From positions 1 to 21,858 of the forward strand of contig DCAE01000102.1 in NCBI GenBank assembly GCA_002311385.1: a stretch of 21,858 nt of DNA, written 5' to 3'. Positions within the stretch are counted from its first letter, which is position 1. Every line of letters starts with the position of its first letter. The notes beneath the pieces are model-generated. The model made no database searches and had not been told where the DNA came from. It saw only the letters and a list, made by a program, of their open reading frames with translations. Positions 8,880-15,715 of the stretch are shown piece by piece. Position numbers and translations under genes: made by a program. Source of the DNA: Dehalococcoidia bacterium UBA1141. Lineage in GTDB: Bacteria; Chloroflexota; Dehalococcoidia; Lucifugimonadales; UBA3495.

Positions 8880-9899
8880 TCAGATTCCACCTTCCAACAC
8901 TCGCTGCCCAAGGTTTTTAAGGTTTTCCAGACCTTGGTCCGCCAAGTCCGCTCCGTCCAGAGCCTCGATGGCTTGATTCATCAATTCGCTGGCCTTTGCT
9001 TCGGAAAAGACCTTGGAACCAGCTTCATCAAGTATCTGGACCAGCTTTGAGACGTCTTCGGGCTCCAAAACGCGCTTCATATATATTCCGCCCAGCTCCC
9101 TCTTGGCAGCCAGGCTGGAGTTTTCCAAGGCGTGAATCAAAGGGAGGCTTTTCTTTTTGTTCAGAACATTGCTGGCGGTCATTCCATCACCCGCTCCACC
9201 CCACAAATCCACGATATCCTGGCTAACCTGCCAGGCCATCCCCATCTTGATTCCCATATCGCGGAACTTGAGCCAGACGGGCTCATCGGTCCCCGCCGCC
9301 AGAGCGCCCGCTTCGGCGGAAGAGCCGGTCAAGGCTCCGGTTTTCCGGGAAATCATGTCGAAGTATGCGGTGCTGGTGACCACCATTCGCTCCTGAAATT
9401 CCAGGTCCATATACTGGCCTTCACACAAGGCCAGGCAAGCCCGGTCAAGGGATTCCACAGCATGAAGCACCTGCTCTGCGGGGATGCCCCTTTGGGCCAG
9501 GCGCATTATAGTTGTGCGTCCCAGAGCGTGCAAACCGTCACCGGCGTTTATCGCTTGGGCCGGCCCCCAAACCCACCAGATACTGGGCCGGTCTTGGGCA
9601 TCGGGCCTGGCCGATTGGACGTCACCATGCACCAAGGTAAAGTTGTGCACTAGGTCCACGCCAGCCGCCGCTGGCAATGCGGCCTGGAAGTCCCCCGACA
9701 ACGCCTGGCAGGACACCAAGGCTAAGAGGGTGGGAAAGTAAAGTGGCCTGGGAGTATCCGTCGGTTGGCCCTGTTGATCGGTCCAGCCCATGTGATAACG
9801 CAAAACGTCATAAAGAAAACCTTGCCTCTCGGCAAAGACTTCCCTGAGCTCGTGATCAAGGGCGCTGCGATAGGCCTCGTAGTCGTATAGGTTCGGTAT
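8880..9899 (-). CDS. Polyprenyl synthetase family protein with degenerate aspartate motifs
   Basis: An isoprenyl diphosphate synthase fold protein that would normally condense IPP with allylic diphosphates. The overall pattern is preserved: LVHNFTLVHGD, then WWVWGPAQAINAGDGLHALG, CEGQYMDLEFQ, ISRKTGALTGSSAEAGA, and GMAWQVSQDIVDLWGG. Both metal-binding aspartate-rich motifs are altered. The first, normally DDxxD, reads G92-D93-V-Q-S, and the second, normally DDxx(D/G), reads Q227-D228-I-V-D. Activity may be lost or changed, or the protein may be a non-catalytic partner. The first canonical start is TTG at 9803, but the frame extends upstream with typical N-terminal helix sequence. AGGAG lies 8 nt before ATA 9897-9899, so I start there (339 aa). 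The family is confident; function and start are inferred. Confidence 0.85.
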   Translation of the reverse strand: MPNLYDYEAYRSALDHELREVFAERQGFLYDVLRYHMGWTDQQGQPTDTPRPLYFPTLLALVSCQALSGDFQAALPAAAGVDLVHNFTLVHGDVQSARPDAQDRPSIWWVWGPAQAINAGDGLHALGRTTIMRLAQRGIPAEQVLHAVESLDRACLALCEGQYMDLEFQERMVVTSTAYFDMISRKTGALTGSSAEAGALAAGTDEPVWLKFRDMGIKMGMAWQVSQDIVDLWGGAGDGMTASNVLNKKKSLPLIHALENSSLAAKRELGGIYMKRVLEPEDVSKLVQILDEAGSKVFSEAKASELMNQAIEALDGADLADQGLENLKNLGQRVLEGGI

Positions 9900-9941
9900 A
9901 TCGATTGCTCCTAAAACCGACTTGCTCTACGGGACTGCTGG

Positions 9942-10535
9942 TTAACCGATTTCTCCCAATATCTCATTCATAGTCAAAACGCCTTGTCGTAACAATTTGG
10001 GAACTTTTGTGGTGAGGTCGATGATGGTGGATGGGGTGCCTTTAGGGGGCGGGCCGGTTTCGACTATATAGTCCACGTCTTCGCCCAATTCCGTTCTGAT
10101 GGCATTATAATCCAGCAAGTCCTGCTGACCGCTTCGGTTGGCGCTGGTGCCGGTTATCGGCCTGTCCAATCGTCTGATTATGTCCAATGCCACCGGATGG
10201 TTAGGCATCCGAACCGCCACCGTGTCTCTGCCGCCGGTAACACGGTCGGGCAATTCCTCCGCCTTTGGCAGCACCAAAGTTAGAGGGCCTGGCCAAAATC
10301 GCTCGACCAGTTGGTGAGCGGCTTCTGGAAGGTAACGCGTAACGGACTCAAGATGGTCCCAGCAGCTCACGAGCAGTGGCAATGACATATCGGTGGGTCT
10401 ATGCTTGATCGTAAATATGCGCTCCAGAGCTGGGAGCGAGAAAGCGTCGGCGGCAAGGCCGTAGAGCGTATCGGTGGGGATTACCACCACACCTCCCGCC
10501 TTCAACATTCGCACCGCTTCGTCGACGTCTGTGAT
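9942..10535 (-). CDS. tsaC: Threonylcarbamoyl-AMP synthase (YrdC/Sua5 family)
   Basis: This enzyme makes threonylcarbamoyl-AMP from threonine, bicarbonate and ATP, the first step of t6A37 formation in ANN-decoding tRNAs. Motifs: GGVVVIPTDTLYGLAADA at the N-terminus, KHRPTDMSLPLLV, FWPGPLTLVL, VAVRMPNHP, PITGTSANRSG and STIIDLT. It is a short single-domain form without the Sua5 C-terminal domain. The first canonical start (GTG 10514) would cut off the conserved DVDEAVRMLKAGG lead-in and has no ribosome binding site. GGGAG lies 6 nt before ATC 10533-10535, in frame, giving 197 aa. It is the first gene of the minus cluster, next to the divergent control region. Confidence 0.92.
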   Translation of the reverse strand: MTDVDEAVRMLKAGGVVVIPTDTLYGLAADAFSLPALERIFTIKHRPTDMSLPLLVSCWDHLESVTRYLPEAAHQLVERFWPGPLTLVLPKAEELPDRVTGGRDTVAVRMPNHPVALDIIRRLDRPITGTSANRSGQQDLLDYNAIRTELGEDVDYIVETGPPPKGTPSTIIDLTTKVPKLLRQGVLTMNEILGEIG

Positions 10536-10576
10536 TGGGGTCTCCCACTATGGATTGGAACGAGAATGGAGCGAGA

Positions 10577-10618
10577 TTAGAACGCAATATTTCGGGTGCT
10601 CAAGGCTGCCGGGACCAT
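10577..10618 (-). other. Possible 13-codon leader ORF upstream of yrdC
   Basis: ATG at 10616-10618 follows GGAGGG at 7 nt and opens a 13-codon frame (MVPAALSTRNIAF) ending in TAA. It lies between the putative yrdC promoter and the yrdC start. The spacing to the ribosome binding site is better than that of most genes here, but such a short ORF can arise by chance. There is no run of regulatory codons. Confidence 0.2.
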
Positions 10619-10638
10619 TAGCCTACCCTCCAAAGCTG

Positions 10639-10647
10639 AGTATAGCA
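10639..10647 (-). promoter_or_regulatory. Putative extended -10 promoter for the minus cluster
   Basis: On the minus strand the sequence reads TGC followed by TATACT, an extended -10 form for a sigma-70 type promoter. It lies about 105 bp upstream of the inferred yrdC start. No good -35 box is visible, which is compatible with an extended -10. The sigma factor preference of this lineage is not known from the sequence. Confidence 0.35.
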
Positions 10648-10658
10648 TAGCAACATTA

Positions 10659-10679
10659 GAGGGGCGACAAAACGCCCTC
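10659..10679. repeat. Inverted repeat in the divergent control region
   Basis: gaggggcg and cgccctc flank the 6-nt loop acaaaa (one bulged G). It sits between the two divergent -10 candidates. It could be an operator or an RNA hairpin. It has the look of a weak terminator in the plus direction (followed by aatttt), but no plus-strand gene precedes it. Confidence 0.35.
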
Positions 10680-10718
10680 AATTTTACATTATGTCTATAC
10701 GCAGCGACTTATCCTGGG

Positions 10719-10724
10719 TATAAT
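10719..10724 (+). promoter_or_regulatory. guaA: Putative -10 box for the guaA/purine cluster
   Basis: A perfect TATAAT on the plus strand about 105 bp before the guaA start. The sequence 17-18 bp upstream does not match TTGACA well. The leader between it and the guaA ribosome binding site contains agtat-ttca-atact (10777-10790; loop 4 nt) followed by GTTTTT, a weak hairpin that might attenuate. I do not see the conserved core of a purine riboswitch. Confidence 0.45.
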
Positions 10725-10815
10725 ATCGGCACCCCCAAAGATCACTGAAACCGGTCATTCACCGCATATCCACTATAGTATTTCAATACTGTTTTTACCC
10801 TCACGAATTCACCCC

Positions 10816-10823
10816 AAGGAGGT
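10816..10823 (+). promoter_or_regulatory. guaA: Strong Shine-Dalgarno sequence of guaA
   Basis: AAGGAGGT, the best ribosome binding site in the window. Counting from the last G of AGGAGG, 7 nt separate it from ACG at 10830-10832. The frame from that ACG runs unbroken into GMP synthetase. No ATG, GTG or TTG lies within the normal spacing in that frame, so this site argues for initiation at ACG. Confidence 0.7.
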
Positions 10824-10829
10824 ACTCCC

Positions 10830-12536
10830 ACGGTCGAGGAAAAGCTTCCCCGGGGACGGCGAGTTGCCACCAGCGACGATTTGGAAGTGTCGGCTTATCT
10901 GGAAATCGCCAGGGGCCAAGAAAGCGCCGAGTCTGATTCCGACACCGCATCCGAAGAGGCAGAGCTTGAAGCCAGTCTCGATTCTGATTACCAGGCTGTA
11001 AACGAAGGGATTGTCATCATCGACTTCGGCTCCCAGTACAGCCACCTGATTGCCCGCCGTGTGCGCGAGCTAAAGGTTTACTCGGAAATAGTGCCCACAA
11101 AAGGCTCTTGGGACGCTATCAAACACATCAATCCCAAAGGCGTTATTCTATCCGGTGGCCCCGCCAGCGTATTTGAGCCCAACGCTCCCACCATTCCCGA
11201 TTGGGTATTTGAACGGGGTCTTCCAATCTTGGGTATCTGCTACGGCATGCAGGCTTTAGTGCACCAACTGGGCGGACGGGTAGCCCCCGGTTTGAAGCAA
11301 GAGTATGGTTCCGCCGTATTGCATCAGAACACCTCCGATGCCGCCATATTCGGTGACATGCCAACCTCCTTTCAGGTGTGGATGAGTCACGGAGACAAGG
11401 TGGAGGAAATGCCGCCAGGATTTTCGTCACTGGCTTACACCGAGAACTCACCGGTTGCGGCCATCGGCAACGGGAAGGGCATTTTCGGCCTACAATTCCA
11501 CCCCGAAGTCCAACACACGCCACTGGGCAAGTCGATTCTAGAAAACTTTCTCTTCAAGTCTTGCCTCTGCAAAGGCGATTGGACGCCGCGAAATTTCGTG
11601 AACGATTCCATTGCCCGGGTGCGCAGCCAGGTGGGTGATGGCCGTGTTATCTGCGCCCTGTCCGGGGGTGTCGATTCCGCCGTGACCGCTATGCTGCTCA
11701 ACAAAGCCATTGGCGATCAGCTAACCTGTATCTTCGTAAACAATGGCTTGCTGCGAGCGGAAGAAGCGGAACGAGTTCAAGCCACATTCAACCGCAACCT
11801 AGGGCTCAAATTGATATATACCGACGCGTCTGACCGGTTCTTGGACAAACTGGCCGGGGTAACCGACCCCGAAACCAAGCGCAAAGTGATTGGCGAAGAG
11901 TTTATCCGAGTCTTCGAAGATGCCGCATCGGAACTGGGCCAAACAGACTTCTTGGCTCAGGGCACCCTCTACCCCGACGTCATTGAAAGCGAGACCCCCG
12001 AAAACCGGGCATCGGCGCGAATCAAGACGCACCACAACGTGGGCGGTCTTCCCGAGCACATGGACCTGAAACTGGTGGAGCCCCTGCGCTACCTTTTCAA
12101 GGATGAAGTGAGGGAGGTCGGCTTGGAGTTGGGGCTTCAACCCGAGATGGTCTATCGCCAGCCCTTCCCCGGTCCCGGCTTGGCCATCCGAATAATCGGA
12201 GAGGTCACCAAAGAGCGCTTGGACATTCTCAGGGCATGCGACTGGATTGTCATCGACGAGATAAAAGCCGCAGACCTGTACAACCAGATTTGGCAGAGCT
12301 TCGCCGTGCTCAGCGACAGCCGCACCGTTGGCGTCATGGGCGATTACCGGACCTACGGTTACGTTTGCGCCATCAGGGCAGTGAATAGCGAAGACGCCAT
12401 GACCGCCGACTGGGTCCGCTTGCCCTACGACGTGCTGGCCCGGATTTCCAGCCGAATCGTAAATGAGGTGCCGGGTGTAAACCGGGTGGTTTACGACATC
12501 ACCAGCAAGCCGCCGGGAACTATTGAGTGGGAGTAG
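10830..12536 (+). CDS. guaA: GMP synthase (glutamine-hydrolysing)
   Basis: GuaA aminates XMP to GMP. The class I glutamine amidotransferase domain starts at IVIIDFGSQYSHLIARR (about residue 60) with the nucleophile Cys in GICYGMQ and the His-Glu pair in LQFHPEVQHTP. The ATP pyrophosphatase domain carries the P-loop ALSGGVDSAV, and the C-terminal dimerisation domain ends in YDITSKPPGTIEWE. Most GuaA proteins start only a few residues before DFGSQY. Here about 60 extra residues precede it, rich in Glu, Asp and Ser (for example ARGQESAESDSDTASEEAEL). With the ACG start the protein is 568 aa. The first canonical alternatives are TTG 10881 and GTG 10887, neither with a ribosome binding site. It heads the plus-strand purine cluster. 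Confidence 0.96.
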   Translation, partial: TVEEKLPRGRRVATSDDLEVSAYLEIARGQESAESDSDTASEEAELEASLDSDYQAVNEGIVIIDFGSQYSHLIARRVRELKVYSEIVPTKGSWDAIKHINPKGVILSGGPASVFEPNAPTIPDWVFERGLPILGICYGMQALVHQLGGRVAPGLKQEYGSAVLHQNTSDAAIFGDMPTSFQVWMSHGDKVEEMPPGFSSLAYTENSPVAAIGNGKGIFGLQFHPEVQHTPLGKSILENFLFKSCLCKGDWTPRNFVNDSIARVRSQVGDGRVICALSGGVDSAVTAMLLNKAIGDQLTCIFVNNGLLRAEEAERVQATFNRNLGLKLIYTDASDRFLDKLAGVTDPETKRKVIGEEFIRVFEDAASELGQTDFLAQGTLYPDVIESETPENRASARIKTHHNVGGLPEHMDLKLVEPLRYLFKDEVREVGLELGLQPEMVYRQPFPGPGLAIRIIGEVTKERLDILRACDWIVIDEIKAADLYNQIWQSFAVLSDSRTVGVMGDYRTYGYVCAIRAVNSEDAMTADWVRLPYDVLARISSRIVNEVPGVNRVVYDITSKPPGTIEWE

Positions 12537-12677
12537 GTGAATGGGAGTAGTATCCCCAGAGGCTAATATTGGGGGAGATGCTGACGTGGGAGTGATAAGG
12601 GCGGTGAAAGCAAAGGGCTCGCATCTTCAAAAGCACAAGTTTAACCATCGGGCCGTTTGGCCACATCAGACTAATTC

Positions 12678-13973
12678 ATGAAAGTCCTCCTCTTAGGCTC
12701 CGGCGCAAGGGAACACACCATTGCCTGGCGGCTTCTCCAGAGTCTTCGCCTGACCAAACTTTGGGTCGCAGACGGCAATGCTGGCACTGCGGCCATCGCC
12801 ACGAACCTGCCTATCAAACCCGATGATATTGACAGAATCATCGATGCCGCAAGGTCCTTGGAGATAGATCTGGTGGTGGTAGGCCCTGAATTACCTCTAT
12901 CTCTAGGCATCGTCGACAGGCTAGCCTCGTTGGGAATCGCAGCCTTCGGCCCCAGCAAGGCGGCGGCCAGAATCGAGACAAGCAAGAGCTTTGCTTTGGA
13001 AGTGATGAAGGAAGCAAATGTCGCCTGCCCTGATTTCTGGGTGTTTCAAGATGAAAGCTCGGCCCTCAGGTTTCTGAAGGGCCGATCCGGGCCGATGGTG
13101 GTAAAAGCCGATGGCCTCGCTGCTGGCAAGGGGGTCATCCTTTGCGCCACCGCCAAAGAAGCCGCCGAAGCCGTAAGCGCCTGTATGGGTGAACGAGCGT
13201 TCGGAGATGCGGGAGACACGGTCGTTATAGAGGAGATGCTCACCGGCCCGGAGGTTAGCGTGTTCGCCTTTTGCGATGGCCAACACATCTCGTCCTTGGC
13301 CGCCGCCTGCGATTACAAGCGGTTGGAAGACGGAAACAACGGCCCCAACACCGGCGGCATGGGTAGTTTTTCGCCACCCGGCTTCTGGAACGACGAGTTG
13401 GCTCACCAAGTTGAGCACGACATCTTGCGTCCGGTGGTGGAGACCATGGCCATCAATGGCTATCCCTATAAAGGCGTGCTCTACGCCGGACTTATGTTGA
13501 CGCCGGACGGCCCCAAAGTGCTGGAATTTAACTGCCGTCTCGGCGACCCGGAAACCCAAGTAGTTTTACCGCGACTAACCACTGATCCGCTTAACGTGAT
13601 GCAGGCCTGCGTTGATGGCAATCTCCACCAGGTGCCGGTGATTTGGGATGACCAGTGCTACGTTGGCGTTGTCTTGGCTTCCGGTGGATACCCAGGGGGC
13701 TACCAAACCGGCTTTGCCATCTCAGGTGCCGAGACGGATTCAGACGACACCACTTTGTTCCACGCCGCCACGCGTCTGGAATCGGATGGCTACGCAACGC
13801 AACTGGTCACCAGCGGAGGCCGGGTGATGACCGTTGTGGGTAGAGGAGATTCCTTGGCCAAGGCCAAGGCCAAGGCATATGATAGAGTTCGTAAAATCAG
13901 CTTTGAGGGGGCAATTTTTCGGACCGATATTGCAGGCGGTGTCGAGGAAACAATCACATGGCCGAACCGGTAG
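12678..13973 (+). CDS. purD: Phosphoribosylamine-glycine ligase (GAR synthetase)
   Basis: PurD joins glycine to 5-phosphoribosylamine with ATP, the second step of purine synthesis. The 431-aa protein has LLGSGAREHTIAWRL at the N-terminus, VVVGPELPLSLGIVDRL, the ATP-grasp segment MVVKADGLAAGKGVI, GPEVSVFAFCDG, and the family signature LEFNCRLGDPETQVVLPR. The C-terminal SLAKAKAKAYDRV segment is encoded by a short run of ggccaa repeats. The start ATG has no clear Shine-Dalgarno sequence. A 141-bp spacer without recognisable signals separates it from guaA. It overlaps the next gene by 16 bp, which suggests translational coupling. Confidence 0.97.
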   Translation: MKVLLLGSGAREHTIAWRLLQSLRLTKLWVADGNAGTAAIATNLPIKPDDIDRIIDAARSLEIDLVVVGPELPLSLGIVDRLASLGIAAFGPSKAAARIETSKSFALEVMKEANVACPDFWVFQDESSALRFLKGRSGPMVVKADGLAAGKGVILCATAKEAAEAVSACMGERAFGDAGDTVVIEEMLTGPEVSVFAFCDGQHISSLAAACDYKRLEDGNNGPNTGGMGSFSPPGFWNDELAHQVEHDILRPVVETMAINGYPYKGVLYAGLMLTPDGPKVLEFNCRLGDPETQVVLPRLTTDPLNVMQACVDGNLHQVPVIWDDQCYVGVVLASGGYPGGYQTGFAISGAETDSDDTTLFHAATRLESDGYATQLVTSGGRVMTVVGRGDSLAKAKAKAYDRVRKISFEGAIFRTDIAGGVEETITWPNR

Positions 13974-14551
13974 ATTGGCAAGGCCTAGGGCAGGCATTCA
14001 ATGAATCCGGAAGCCAACCAAAGCTGACGAAATACCGGCTCCGAAAATGGTCTCGCTCCCCAGAGTTTGCTGGCTGGATTGAACAGGATTGTTTAACCAG
14101 TCTGTGTATGGAACAGGCCCTGGTTCTATACACGGCTTCGGGAGGATCAAAACGGGACGACTTCAAAAGCAACCCTATCGCTGAGATCCGAGATTCTTTG
14201 GATTTCTTGTTATACGATACAGTCCAGTTGGAAGGCCGGTTTCAAGAGTGCGCCGATGGCGCCGGAGCTTTCAAGCTCGCCGGCGCCGGCAAGGAATTCG
14301 TTTCCTACCTTCTTTGTTTGTCGGAGCCACGAATATTCGCGGTCTGGAATGCCAACTCCGAAAAGGCGCTCAAGAAATTAGGCATTGACATGCGGACGCT
14401 GAGCCGGGGGCCCATCGGTATTGGGTACATAGACTTGTTGGAAGGGGCCGCCTTGGTTCAACGGCGTTTGGGAATGGGCGATTTTCGCTCCGTAGACGAG
14501 TTTTTCTACTGGGCGTCCAGGCCTTTGGCCCCGCCGGAATTTGCGCCATAA
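13958..14551 (+). CDS. Hypothetical protein, 197 aa, coupled to purD
   Basis: I do not recognise this family with confidence. The gene starts at ATG inside the end of purD, with GAGG about 10 nt upstream, and is probably co-translated with it. The protein is soluble, with no signal peptide or membrane segment. The middle (about 105-145) reads LAGAGKEFVSYLLCLSEP then FAVWNANSEKALKKLG. This resembles the glycine-rich turn and WN motif of helix-hairpin-helix-like N-terminal domains in some restriction-related proteins (GxG, then VWN), but that is only a visual resemblance. The tail (VDEFFYWASRPLAP) has no known motif. The position inside a purine cluster does not by itself indicate a role. Confidence 0.75.
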   Translation: MAEPVDWQGLGQAFNESGSQPKLTKYRLRKWSRSPEFAGWIEQDCLTSLCMEQALVLYTASGGSKRDDFKSNPIAEIRDSLDFLLYDTVQLEGRFQECADGAGAFKLAGAGKEFVSYLLCLSEPRIFAVWNANSEKALKKLGIDMRTLSRGPIGIGYIDLLEGAALVQRRLGMGDFRSVDEFFYWASRPLAPPEFAP

Positions 14552-14581
14552 AATTGCGCCCTAGATTAGTGGAGTAGAGTA

Positions 14582-15088
14582 ATGGCTTGGCAAAACTCAT
14601 TGAACGATATGCGAGACGAATTGGCCGACGTAAGGACGAGGCGGATAAAACGCGCCGAAGCTGAAGATGCCAAGTTGGAGAAGTTGCACCAAGATATGAC
14701 CGACTTAGTCGAATCTTTGGCCCTAGGCAGTTTGTTGGCCGAGATGAATGCGACTCTTTTGGACGGCGACGGAGAGATCGAGTCGATCGTTTCTTGGGAT
14801 GAGGAAAGCTCGGACGAAAAGCCAGACTCGGACGCACATCTCGGTGGATACAAGATTAGATCCGACTCGGAATCAGACACGGAATCCAACTTGGAATCCG
14901 ATGACGATGAAGACGCAATCACCACCATATTATCTTGGGACGAGGACGGCGATCGGGAGATAGCGGTGGAAGTTATTCTTGACGAGGAAGGAATATCCCT
15001 CCAAGTAAATGGGGTGGAGATTCGCCCGGACACTGAAGCTCTGCAACAGGGGCTTTTGGAAGCGTTCCGCGATGAACTGGAATTGTAA
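14582..15088 (+). CDS. Hypothetical acidic protein, 168 aa
   Basis: The family is unknown. The ATG is preceded by GGAG at 7 nt. The first 45 residues (LNDMRDELADVRTRRIKRAE, then AKLEKLHQDMTDLVESLAL) look like an amphipathic or coiled-coil helix. The centre is highly acidic and Ser-rich (SDSESDTESNLESDDDED). Two copies of a short motif flank it: IVSWDEE near residue 71 and ILSWDED near 117. The C-terminal part (REIAVEVILDEEGISLQVNG) could be a small beta-rich domain. No membrane segment, metal motif or catalytic motif is visible. The acidic stretch resembles in composition the N-terminal extension of GuaA in the same cluster. Confidence 0.7.
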   Translation: MAWQNSLNDMRDELADVRTRRIKRAEAEDAKLEKLHQDMTDLVESLALGSLLAEMNATLLDGDGEIESIVSWDEESSDEKPDSDAHLGGYKIRSDSESDTESNLESDDDEDAITTILSWDEDGDREIAVEVILDEEGISLQVNGVEIRPDTEALQQGLLEAFRDELEL

Positions 15089-15131
15089 GTAGGAAGTGTA
15101 GAAACAGAGCATGGGATTTATGGTCAGGCTA

Positions 15132-15158
15132 GTCATTCCGGCGCTGGCCGGAATCCAG
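15132..15158. repeat. REP-like short palindromic repeat
   Basis: A perfect 8-bp inverted repeat, attccggc (15135-15142) and gccggaat (15147-15154), with loop gctg. It is bordered by gtc on the left and ccag on the right. The arrangement GTCATTCC...GGAATCCAG is a familiar pattern of dispersed intergenic palindromes in many bacterial genomes. It lies in the 168-bp spacer before purE. Only one copy is in this window, so repetition cannot be shown here. Confidence 0.5.
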
Positions 15159-15256
15159 AATGCGCCCCATAAGCCAAGACTCTCAAACCTGCGCAGAGTT
15201 GTTTGAAAAAAACCTTACCGAATAAACATCTAAATCGAGATAGCGAGGATTAAGTT

Positions 15257-15715
15257 ATGCCTCAAGTCGGCGTTATCATGGGCAGTTCCTCCGATGAGTC
15301 GGTGGTTCAGGAAACTGTAAACATCCTGGAACAGATGAAGATTGACTACGAAGTGCGGGTTATGTCGGCCCACCGCACTCCGGACAAGGTCCGTGAATAT
15401 GCGCTGCAAGCCAGAGAGCGAGGTATCCAAGTGCTAATCGCCGCCGCTGGAGGGTCGGCTGCTTTAGGAGGAACCCTTGCGGCGTGGACCACTTTGCCGG
15501 TAATCGGTATCCCCCTGGCATCCAGCGAACTCAAGGGGATGGATGCTCTATTGGCCACCGCACAGATGCCTCCGGGAATTCCGGTTGCTTGCATGGCCGT
15601 GGGCGCTTGGGGTGCCCGCAACGCCGCCTACTACGCCGCAGAGATTCTGGGACTCCACGATGAACAAGTCCGGCAAGCTTATGAGGATTACCGCCGTGAA
15701 CTCCGCGAAAGATAG
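15257..15715 (+). CDS. purE: PurE, 5-(carboxyamino)imidazole ribonucleotide mutase or AIR carboxylase
   Basis: PurE forms CAIR (4-carboxy-AIR), either from N5-CAIR (class I) or directly from AIR and CO2 (class II). The 152-aa protein has GSSSD (residues 9-13), the catalytic-histidine motif SAHRTP (H39), TTLPVIGIPL and the class I segments LLATAQMPPGIPV and GARNAA. Class I enzymes usually have AGGAAHLPG after the second strand; here it is AAGGSAALGG (62-72), so that second histidine is missing. The S-x-A-L-x-G order recalls class II enzymes. No purK is present in the window. The ATG has GAGG about 9 nt upstream. It overlaps the next gene by 20 bp. Confidence 0.93.
   Translation: MPQVGVIMGSSSDESVVQETVNILEQMKIDYEVRVMSAHRTPDKVREYALQARERGIQVLIAAAGGSAALGGTLAAWTTLPVIGIPLASSELKGMDALLATAQMPPGIPVACMAVGAWGARNAAYYAAEILGLHDEQVRQAYEDYRRELRER

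Noticed and set aside
10399..10587. 62-codon minus-strand ORF overlapping the yrdC start
   Set aside because: It is out of frame with yrdC and Arg-rich, and it overlaps the conserved YrdC N-terminus.
10732..10815. Purine riboswitch in the guaA leader
   Set aside because: I could not find the conserved three-way junction core or the two pairing loops; only a weak AT-rich hairpin is present.
13851..13876. ggccaa hexamer run in purD as a functional repeat
   Set aside because: It simply encodes the AKAKA helix common near the C-terminus of PurD.
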